This document shows, piece by piece, positions 1 through 5,412 of a DNA stretch of 5,412 nucleotides. Every line of letters starts with the position of its first letter. Position 1 is the stretch's first letter. The notes beneath the pieces were generated by a model. The model did no database searches. It worked only from the letters and a program-made list of their open reading frames with translations, and was not told the origin of the DNA. The position numbers were made by a program, and so were the translations under genes. Source of the DNA: an uncultured Eubacteriales bacterium (GTDB taxonomy: Bacteria > Bacillota > Clostridia > Christensenellales > DTU072); NCBI GenBank assembly GCA_902766325.1, contig CACXDF010000149.1:1-5412 (forward strand), written 5' to 3'.

Positions 1-1
1 C

Positions 2-1165
2 GAAACCGACGTGGCATACTACGACAGCGATATTCTGTACGTTACCAACGTGGACGGTCAGGCGCCTGCGGTCACGATAAAAGAGATTAATCCCTTTTTG
101 AAATCGGTCACTTGCACGTTTTCCGACGTTTCGTCCGTTTGCGCTTCTTCCGGCGTGCGTTCTTATACCGTCTATAAAGTCGACGCGGAGACGAATGAAA
201 GATCGGTCTATCGTACTTCGGACGACATCAATCGAAACACGGCGTCCTTTACGATCGATTCAGGCACGGGTAAGTTCAATTATTACGTGACTGCGACCGA
301 CGGCGTGGGTAATACGAGCGCAGATCTGCTCGTGGCAAAGTACGACGTAGACGAACTGGTTCGTTCTACGGACAACGCGCTTAATACCATAGAGACTTCG
401 CCCGAATCCTGGTCGGACGGTTTTAAGAACCGCTTGAACAACGCTTATAGCGAATACAAGATTAAAAAGGACGATTTGAACGGAACGGTCAGAGAAGAAG
501 AAAAGAAAGCGGCGGCCGACGCTTTAACGGCGGTTTTGGACGAGTATAAAGGATACGTCGCCGATAAGTTGAACGGCAGAAGAAACGTGGAGTTTTCGAC
601 GGACAACGCGGAGACCCTTTCTTCCGGACTCAACGTCGATAACTTATATAAAGCGTGCGCTTTCGTTAAGTTCGGAGAAAAAGGCACCGTCCTGACCGGC
701 GTATATAAGTCCGATTATTCGGACGCGAGAAAGGAAGAATTAAGTCAAAGCGGCCTTGAAAGAGCTACGAGCGTATACGTTTTTTCGATGCGCGTCTTCG
801 CGACCGAGCAAGGTAACTGCGACAGAGCTTTTTCCGTTCCGCTGGAGCTTTCTTTTTCGGTAGGCGAATATAAAAACGTAGCCGCCGTACAGGTTCGCGA
901 AAAGGACGGACAAAAGACCTACGCTTCCTGCCGTATCAAAGAATACACAAGCGGCGACCTCGTAATGAGCGTACCGAATACGACCGGGCTCGTATATCTG
1001 TTTGTGGAAGAAGAACAATCGAAAAAAGACAACAAATGGCTTTATCTGCTGTTTTTGTTGATCGTTCCCGTTGCGTCGGGCACGGCTTGTTTGATATTAT
1101 ATCAAAAACGTAAAAAATCGTTAAGGAGTAATAACAATGGAAGAAAAGAAACTGATAATCAATAG
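2..1165 (+). CDS. Membrane-anchored extracellular protein with Ig-like domain, 5'-partial
   Basis: The reading frame is open to the left edge of the window, so the true start lies upstream; the GTG at 11 is just an internal Val codon. I do not recognise a named family. Numbering from that Val, residues about 14-112 look like a bacterial Ig-like beta-sandwich, ending in the typical ATDGVGNTS-type turn. Residues about 115-185 are charged and probably helical (a spacer or coiled-coil-like region rich in Lys, Glu and Ala). Residues about 190-335 look beta-rich. A hydrophobic helix at 343-364 (starting WLYLLFLLIVPV) is followed by a basic KRKK stop-transfer stretch and a short polar tail. This predicts an outside N-terminal part and a cytoplasmic C-terminus, with no LPXTG sortase signal. 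The 3' end overlaps the phosphatidyltransferase gene by 29 nt, so the two are probably co-transcribed. Ligand and role are unknown. I am confident it is a real surface protein gene; the domain boundaries are approximate. Confidence 0.8.
   Translation, partial: ETDVAYYDSDILYVTNVDGQAPAVTIKEINPFLKSVTCTFSDVSSVCASSGVRSYTVYKVDAETNERSVYRTSDDINRNTASFTIDSGTGKFNYYVTATDGVGNTSADLLVAKYDVDELVRSTDNALNTIETSPESWSDGFKNRLNNAYSEYKIKKDDLNGTVREEEKKAAADALTAVLDEYKGYVADKLNGRRNVEFSTDNAETLSSGLNVDNLYKACAFVKFGEKGTVLTGVYKSDYSDARKEELSQSGLERATSVYVFSMRVFATEQGNCDRAFSVPLELSFSVGEYKNVAAVQVREKDGQKTYASCRIKEYTSGDLVMSVPNTTGLVYLFVEEEQSKKDNKWLYLLFLLIVPVASGTACLILYQKRKKSLRSNNNGRKETDNQ
1123..1128 (+). promoter_or_regulatory. Ribosome binding site of the phosphatidyltransferase gene
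   Basis: AAGGAG lies 8 nt before the ATG at 1137, a near-ideal Shine-Dalgarno sequence and spacing. It sits inside the coding sequence of the upstream surface-protein gene and fixes the start of the next gene. Ribosomes finishing the upstream gene would cross it, so translational coupling is plausible. Confidence 0.85.
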
Positions 1166-1841
1166 GTATACCGTTTGGACGGTACCCAATATTCTCGTCT
1201 TTTTCCGAATCTTGTGCGTTCCCGTCTTTATGACTATGGTCATACTCAGCGCGCAGCCCGCTCATCCCGACTGGTACGTCTATATCGGTCTGGGCATCAT
1301 GGCTCTCGCCGCCGTCACGGACGTGTTCGACGGTAAGATCGCCCGTAAGTACAAAAAGGGCACAAAATTCGGTAAGCACATCGTCAAACACGATCAAGCC
1401 ACTTACGTCGGTCAACTCATCGACCCCATCGCCGATAAGACGATGCACATCGGAGCCATGCTTGCTCTCGTCATCGCCGGATATCTCCATTGGGCTTTTC
1501 TCGCGCTGATCGCATTCCGTGAGATCGCCATGGTCGTAGGCGGAACGTTCTTTATGAACAAGGTCAACGTTCAATCCAATATGCTCGGAAAAGTGGCCAG
1601 CGCCATAATCAGCGTCGGTATCATCGCTTGCTTTTTCCATAAACTCATCGTTACCTACCTTTGGGGCGTTTTCAGCCTCGACTGGATCATCGTTACCATC
1701 GGAGTCGTCCTGAACTGGTCTGCAGCTATCTGCTATCTTGCAGGCGCGGCGAAAGACTATAAAAAGGTAAAAGAGGAAAAAGAAAACGCGAAGGAAGACT
1801 CCGCTCCCGTTGAAAGCGAGACGAGCGAGGAAAACAAATAA
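1137..1841 (+). CDS. CDP-alcohol phosphatidyltransferase family protein (PgsA-like)
   Basis: This is a 234-aa integral membrane enzyme of the CDP-alcohol phosphatidyltransferase family. The family moves a phosphatidyl group from CDP-diacylglycerol to an alcohol such as glycerol-3-phosphate, releasing CMP, at the inner face of the membrane. The N-terminus (TVPNILVFFRI, 15-25) is typical of PgsA/phosphatidylglycerophosphate synthases. The signature residues D62, D65, G66, A69 and R70 are followed by G92, D96 and D100, which should bind the metal and CDP. The spacing is abnormal: 21 residues instead of the usual 8 separate AR from the Gly, which fits a 13-residue insertion around K80-G92. Likely membrane helices are about 19-39, 46-62, 103-137 (one or two), 153-172 and 183-205. 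The C-terminal tail (about 206-234) is highly charged. The start is fixed by AAGGAG 8 nt upstream. The family is clear; the exact substrate is not. Phosphatidylglycerophosphate synthase is likeliest, but another head group or cardiolipin synthesis is possible, so no symbol is given. Confidence 0.9.
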   Translation: MEEKKLIINRYTVWTVPNILVFFRILCVPVFMTMVILSAQPAHPDWYVYIGLGIMALAAVTDVFDGKIARKYKKGTKFGKHIVKHDQATYVGQLIDPIADKTMHIGAMLALVIAGYLHWAFLALIAFREIAMVVGGTFFMNKVNVQSNMLGKVASAIISVGIIACFFHKLIVTYLWGVFSLDWIIVTIGVVLNWSAAICYLAGAAKDYKKVKEEKENAKEDSAPVESETSEENK

Positions 1842-1856
1842 GTATAAGGAAAATAA

Positions 1857-1874
1857 TTTATTATTAATAATAAA
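1857..1874 (+). repeat. 18-bp perfect A/T palindrome upstream of valS
   Basis: The sequence TTTATTATTAATAATAAA equals its own reverse complement over 18 bp. It lies in the 52-nt gap between the phosphatidyltransferase gene and valS. Its last three bases are the first three of the AAAAGGA ribosome binding site. As RNA it could form a weak 7-bp A-U stem with a TTAA loop; as DNA it could be a dyad site for a protein. There is no GC core or T-run, so it is not a standard intrinsic terminator. Its function is unknown, and in such an A/T-rich spacer chance is a real alternative. Confidence 0.55.
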
Positions 1875-1878
1875 AGGA
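1872..1878 (+). promoter_or_regulatory. Probable ribosome binding site of valS
   Basis: AAAAGGA is the only good Shine-Dalgarno-like match just before valS. Its spacing is long: 15 nt to the ATG at 1894 and 18 nt to the ATG at 1897, against the usual 5-10 nt. No ATG, GTG or TTG lies in frame between it and 1894. It therefore supports 1894 as the start, with moderate confidence. Confidence 0.55.
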
Positions 1879-1893
1879 TATAAACGAAACACT

Positions 1894-4512
1894 ATGATGG
1901 ACAAAACATTTACACCGCAAGAATTCGAAAAAAGAATTTACCAAAAATGGTGCGAAAAGAAGTATTTCACGCCGACCCCCGATCCGAGCAAAAAGCCGTT
2001 TACGATCGTGATCCCTCCGCCGAACATTACCGGACAGCTCCATATGGGACACGCCCTGAACAACACGCTCCAGGATATCATCGTACGTTACAAGAGAATG
2101 GACGGTTTTTGTACGCTGTGGGTACCCGGTACCGACCATGCCAGTATCGCGACCGAACTGAAGGTCGTCGAGCAAATACAAGCCGAAGGTAAGACCAAAG
2201 AAGAGGTCGGACGCGAAGAGTTTTTGAAAAGAACTTTCGCCTGGAAAGAAAAGTACGGCAATAGGATCGTTGAACAGTTAAAACGTCTCGGTTCCAGTTG
2301 CGACTGGTCGAGAGAAGCGTTTACGATGGACGAAAAATGCAGCAAGGCCGTCCGCGAAGTCTTCGTCAATCTCTACGATAAAGGGCTTATTTATCGCGGC
2401 AAGCGCATGACTCATTGGTGCCCCGGATGCGGCACGGCGCTTTCCGACGCGGAGATCGAATACGAAGAGAAAAGCAGCTTTTTATGGCATATCCGCTATC
2501 CGTATACCGACGGAAGCGGCTATATGATCGTCGCGACTACCCGTCCCGAGACCATTTTGGGCGATACTGCCGTCGCCGTTAATCCCAACGACGAACGCTA
2601 TAAGGACATCGTGGGTAAAACTATGAATCTGCCGCTTACCGACCGCGTTATTCCCGTGATCGCCGACGACTACGTCGAACTCGACTTCGGTACCGGCGCC
2701 GTTAAGATCACGCCCGCGCACGACCCCAACGACTTCGAGGTGGGTAAGCGTCATAATCTGGAAGTCATTTCCGTCATCGATGATAAGGGCAAGATGAACG
2801 AACTTGCCGGAAAGTACCAAGGCATGGATCGCGCCGAAGCGAGAAAGGTCATCGTAGAAGATCTGAAAGCGCTCGGACTTATCGAAAAGATCGAGCCGTA
2901 TACGCATAACGTAGGCGTATGCTATCGCTGCCATAACGATATCGAACCAAAAGTAGGAGAACAATGGTACGTCAAGATGGAAGATCTGGCGCGTCCGGCC
3001 ATCAAAGCCGTTCGCGAAGGAAAGACTTCTTTCGTTCCGCAACGCTTTGAAAAAATATATTTCAACTGGATGGAAAATATCAAAGACTGGTGTATCTCTC
3101 GTCAACTGTGGTGGGGCCACCGCATCCCGTGCTGGTATTGCGCCGACTGCGGAGAGATGATCGTATCCAAGACCGATCCCACCGTTTGCCCCAAGTGCGG
3201 CAGTAAGCATCTCGATCAGGAAAACGACGTGCTCGACACCTGGTTTTCTTCCGCGCTCTGGCCGTTCAGTACGCTCGGTTATCCGGATAAGACGGAAGAC
3301 CTTAAGTATTTCTATCCGACCAGTTTACTTGTCACCGCGTACGATATCATCTTCTTCTGGGTGGCTCGTATGATCTTCTCGGGCATCGAACATATGGGAG
3401 AAGTGCCTTTCCCGGAAGTTCTTATTCACGGTATCGTCCGCGACGCGCAAGGACGTAAAATGAGTAAGAGCTTAGGTAACGGTATCGACCCGCTTCTTTT
3501 GATCGATAAGTACGGCGCGGACAGCCTGCGTTACTCTTTGTGCACCGGCGTCGCCCCCGGCGGCGATATCCGCTTCTCGGACGAAAAGATCGAGTCCGGT
3601 CGTAACTTCATGAACAAACTCTGGAACGCATCCCGTTACGTCGTGATGAACCTGGAAGGCAAGGAGACGGTCGATATAAGCGAAGTAGAACTCACTTCCG
3701 CCGACAAGTGGATGCTCACCAAGTTGCAACTGGTTACCGCCGAAGTCAGACGCAATCTCGAAAAGTACGAAATAGGTATGGCCATCGGTAAGTTGTACGA
3801 CTTCGTTTGGAGCGATTTTTGCGACTGGTATATAGAACTTACCAAGCCGATGCTCTACAGCCAGGACGAAAAGGCGAAAACGGGCGCTTTGAGCGTGCTG
3901 AAATACGTTCTTTCGAACATCCTGAAACTGATGCACCCGTTCGTCCCGTTCATCACCGAAGAGATCTGGTCGCAACTTAATATCAGCGAAACCATTATGC
4001 TCGAAAAATATCCTGTTTTTGATGAAAAAATGTGTTTTAACGATTCCTACGACGAATTCGAAGGGGTGAAAGAGACCATTGTCAAGATCCGTAACATTCG
4101 CGCCGAAATGGGTGTTGCCGCGACTAAAAAGGTACACCTTTTCGTCAAGACGGCCTATCAAAAACTGTACGAAAGCGCCGTGCCTTATCTGGAAAGACTG
4201 GCCGGTATTTCGGCGCTCAAGTTTGTCGCCGACAAAGCGGAAGCGGGCAATAAGGTTTGCGGCGCCGTTACGTCCAACGCGGAGATCTTTATTCCGCTCG
4301 GAGAACTGGTCGACCTCGATAAAGAACAAGCTCGTCTCTCCAAGGAGATCGCAAAGGTGGAAGGAGAGATCAAGCGCAGCGAAGGCATGCTCGGTAACGC
4401 CGGCTTTATCGCCAAGGCGCCTGCCGCTCTCGTGGAAAAAGAAAAAGCCAAGTTGCAAGAAAACAAGAATTTGGTCGAAAAATTGAAAGCACAGTTGGAA
4501 GATTTGAAATAA
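1894..4512 (+). CDS. valS: Valine--tRNA ligase (valyl-tRNA synthetase, ValRS)
   Basis: This cytoplasmic class Ia aminoacyl-tRNA synthetase charges tRNA-Val with valine using ATP and edits mischarged threonine. The protein is 872 aa, normal for Firmicutes (about 880). The Rossmann-fold active site has HMGH (50-53, the HIGH motif, within PPNITGQLHMGH) and KMSKS (522-526). The CP1 editing domain shows TTRPET (215-220) and TPAHDPNDF (273-281). Two Cys clusters suggest zinc sites: C176/C179 with C343/C346, and C416/C419 with C432/C435. A helical anticodon-binding domain follows from about 600 and includes KLMHPFVPFITEE. The C-terminus (about 800-872) is the Lys/Glu-rich coiled-coil arm that holds the tRNA. 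Nothing appears truncated or missing. The frame is open upstream to a TTG at 1810, inside the preceding gene, but the residues before MMDKTF do not resemble ValRS; 1894 is chosen and 1897 is a near-equal alternative. The 52-nt leader is too short for the T-box riboswitch common before Firmicutes valS. The stop overlaps the hslO start by 1 nt. Confidence 0.98.
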   Translation: MMDKTFTPQEFEKRIYQKWCEKKYFTPTPDPSKKPFTIVIPPPNITGQLHMGHALNNTLQDIIVRYKRMDGFCTLWVPGTDHASIATELKVVEQIQAEGKTKEEVGREEFLKRTFAWKEKYGNRIVEQLKRLGSSCDWSREAFTMDEKCSKAVREVFVNLYDKGLIYRGKRMTHWCPGCGTALSDAEIEYEEKSSFLWHIRYPYTDGSGYMIVATTRPETILGDTAVAVNPNDERYKDIVGKTMNLPLTDRVIPVIADDYVELDFGTGAVKITPAHDPNDFEVGKRHNLEVISVIDDKGKMNELAGKYQGMDRAEARKVIVEDLKALGLIEKIEPYTHNVGVCYRCHNDIEPKVGEQWYVKMEDLARPAIKAVREGKTSFVPQRFEKIYFNWMENIKDWCISRQLWWGHRIPCWYCADCGEMIVSKTDPTVCPKCGSKHLDQENDVLDTWFSSALWPFSTLGYPDKTEDLKYFYPTSLLVTAYDIIFFWVARMIFSGIEHMGEVPFPEVLIHGIVRDAQGRKMSKSLGNGIDPLLLIDKYGADSLRYSLCTGVAPGGDIRFSDEKIESGRNFMNKLWNASRYVVMNLEGKETVDISEVELTSADKWMLTKLQLVTAEVRRNLEKYEIGMAIGKLYDFVWSDFCDWYIELTKPMLYSQDEKAKTGALSVLKYVLSNILKLMHPFVPFITEEIWSQLNISETIMLEKYPVFDEKMCFNDSYDEFEGVKETIVKIRNIRAEMGVAATKKVHLFVKTAYQKLYESAVPYLERLAGISALKFVADKAEAGNKVCGAVTSNAEIFIPLGELVDLDKEQARLSKEIAKVEGEIKRSEGMLGNAGFIAKAPAALVEKEKAKLQENKNLVEKLKAQLEDLK
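4497..4501 (+). promoter_or_regulatory. Weak ribosome binding site of hslO
   Basis: GGAAG within the last valS codons lies 10 nt before the hslO ATG at 4512. The match is mediocre. The TAATG stop/start overlap suggests that hslO is mainly translated by ribosomes terminating on valS. Confidence 0.4.
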
Positions 4513-5375
4513 TGGACAGAATACTGACCGGCTCCATCTTCGGCGGCGACGCTCGTGTGGCCGTAATCACGTTGACGGACGCCGTAAACGAAGAAATAAA
4601 ATTGCATGATCTGAGTCCGCTTTCGGCCGCCGCGCTCGGTCGTACCATGACCGCCGGCGCCTATATCGGGGCTAATTTAAAAAACAAGGAAGACGTGTTC
4701 AGTATTTCCGTAAAAGGAGACGGCTGTATCGGAGGGGTGGTCGTCGCCGGTAACGGCGACGGTACCCTTCGCGGGTACGTCGCCAACCCTTACGCCGAGT
4801 TGCCCTTAAAGGCCAACGGCCACCTGGACGTAGGCGGGGGGATCGGCTCAGGGACCTTGACAGTCTGTAAAGACCTCGGATTGAAAGAACCGTATAACGG
4901 AACGTGCGAGCTCGTGACGGGAGAGATAGCCGAAGACTTCGCCGAGTATCTTGCGAAAAGCGAAGGGATTAACAGCGCCGTTGCGCTGGGCGTACTCAAC
5001 GACAAAAACGGTTGCCGCGCGGCGGGAGGCGTTATTGCCGAGGCCATGCCGGGTATCACCGAAGAAATGCTCGTTATCTTGGAGGACGTCATGAGTAACT
5101 TCGGAGCGGTCAGTACCGTTCTCAGCGAAAAGACGCCCGAAGAGATATTCGACTTTTATTTTTCGCACCTCGACGCGGAGATCTTTCCGGCGAGGGAACT
5201 CAAACTGAAATGTTCTTGCAGTACGGAAAAGATAACAGACGCGCTGAGGAGCATCGGTAAAAGAGAGTGCGAAAAAATAATAGAAGAAAACGGCTCGATC
5301 GAAGTATGTTGTCATTTTTGCGAGAAAAAATACGTTTTCACGAAAAATGACGTGGAGAAAATATGGGAAAAATAG
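4512..5375 (+). CDS. hslO: Hsp33 family redox-regulated molecular chaperone
   Basis: Hsp33 is a cytoplasmic holdase chaperone. It is inactive while four reduced cysteines bind zinc, and is switched on by oxidants such as peroxide or hypochlorite combined with unfolding. The protein is 287 aa, the usual family length. The N-terminal domain shows family landmarks: HDLSPLSAAALGRTMTAGA (32-50), a glycine-rich stretch about 69-90 leading to GYVANP, and SAVALGVL (155-162) followed by AAGG (170-173) and MPG (179-181). The C-terminal zinc switch is intact: C234-S-C236, 30 residues, then C267-H-F-C270, matching the CXC-X(27-32)-CXXC pattern. There are six further cysteines (72, 119, 132, 168, 253, 266), with C266 directly beside the zinc ligands. 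The ATG at 4512 overlaps the valS stop by 1 nt, implying co-transcription and translational coupling. The 3' end overlaps the next gene by 13 nt. Identification is secure. Confidence 0.97.
   Translation: MDRILTGSIFGGDARVAVITLTDAVNEEIKLHDLSPLSAAALGRTMTAGAYIGANLKNKEDVFSISVKGDGCIGGVVVAGNGDGTLRGYVANPYAELPLKANGHLDVGGGIGSGTLTVCKDLGLKEPYNGTCELVTGEIAEDFAEYLAKSEGINSAVALGVLNDKNGCRAAGGVIAEAMPGITEEMLVILEDVMSNFGAVSTVLSEKTPEEIFDFYFSHLDAEIFPARELKLKCSCSTEKITDALRSIGKRECEKIIEENGSIEVCCHFCEKKYVFTKNDVEKIWEK
5354..5357 (+). promoter_or_regulatory. Ribosome binding site of the gene at the right edge
   Basis: GGAG lies 5 nt before the ATG at 5363, inside the last codons of hslO. It is the main support for a further gene starting here. 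Confidence 0.55.
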
Positions 5376-5412
5376 AACTGAATCTGACTTTTCCGGCGCT
5401 CATCCAGTACGC
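5363..5412 (+). CDS. Start of an unrecognised protein, 3'-partial
   Basis: An ATG in a different frame from hslO, 13 nt before the hslO stop has finished, opens a frame that stays open to the right edge. The visible protein is MGKIELNLTFPALIQY and then the first two bases of an Ala codon. A GGAG sequence 5 nt upstream and the overlapping arrangement, also seen at the other junctions here, support a real start. Sixteen residues are too few to assign a family. It would be the fifth gene of the cluster. Confidence 0.6.
   Translation, partial: MGKIELNLTFPALIQY

Noticed and set aside
11..13. GTG at 11 as the true start of the first gene
   Set aside because: The frame is open to the left edge, there is no ribosome binding site visible, and the protein would begin in the middle of a folded region without a signal peptide.
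1165..1203. Hairpin plus later T-run as an intrinsic terminator after the surface-protein gene
   Set aside because: The T-run at 1199-1203 is 13 nt from the stem, and the structure lies inside the next coding sequence, so it does not fit a terminator.
1879..1884. TATAAA as a -10 promoter box for valS
   Set aside because: There is no acceptable -35 element about 17 nt upstream (the region is the A/T palindrome), and transcription would begin almost at the start codon.
1810..1893. Upstream TTG start that would add 28 residues to ValRS
   Set aside because: It overlaps the end of the phosphatidyltransferase gene, runs through the A/T palindrome spacer, lacks a ribosome binding site, and encodes residues unlike the ValRS N-terminus.
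936..1904. Long minus-strand open frame opposite the phosphatidyltransferase
   Set aside because: It lies antisense to clear coding sequence across the signature motif, has low-complexity Asp/His/Val-rich composition typical of a mirror frame, and shows no recognisable domain.
4005..4045. A/T-rich patch with a six-A run inside valS, considered as a slippage or frameshift site
   Set aside because: The frame continues intact with normal ValRS sequence on both sides; the patch falls in a variable linker after the anticodon-binding domain.
3472..4458. Long minus-strand open frame opposite the 3' half of valS
   Set aside because: It is entirely within valS, which is unambiguous on the plus strand. 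The Phe/Arg/Val-rich translation is what the antisense of this codon usage gives.

Overview
The window is a compact, single-strand (+) stretch of bacterial chromosome. It holds three complete genes and two that run off the edges. In order they are: the C-terminal part of a membrane-anchored surface protein, a CDP-alcohol phosphatidyltransferase (PgsA-like), valyl-tRNA synthetase (valS), the redox-regulated chaperone Hsp33 (hslO), and the first codons of an unrecognised gene. The organism is most likely a Firmicutes/Clostridia-type bacterium, probably an uncultured gut lineage. The grounds are AGGAG-type ribosome binding sites, a ValRS of Bacillus/Clostridium length (about 872 aa), an Ig-like surface protein held by a C-terminal transmembrane helix, and roughly balanced base composition. 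This assignment is an inference; nothing in the window fixes the taxon.

The genes are packed almost without gaps. The surface-protein gene overlaps the phosphatidyltransferase by 29 nt, valS overlaps hslO by 1 nt (TAATG), and hslO overlaps the last gene by 13 nt. Only a 52-nt gap, between the phosphatidyltransferase and valS, is noncoding. It contains a perfect 18-bp A/T-only palindrome next to the valS ribosome binding site. I see no convincing promoter or intrinsic terminator, so the whole window may be one transcription unit. No stretch over 300 nt lacks a gene.

Functionally the cluster mixes envelope functions (surface protein, phospholipid head-group transfer) with translation (Val-tRNA charging) and protein quality control under oxidative stress (Hsp33). 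It reads as a housekeeping operon rather than a specialised system. I found no mobile element, CRISPR array, RNA gene or defence system. The most notable anomaly is in the phosphatidyltransferase: its signature motif is split by about 13 extra residues between the AR and GxxxDxxxD halves, although every catalytic-motif residue is retained.
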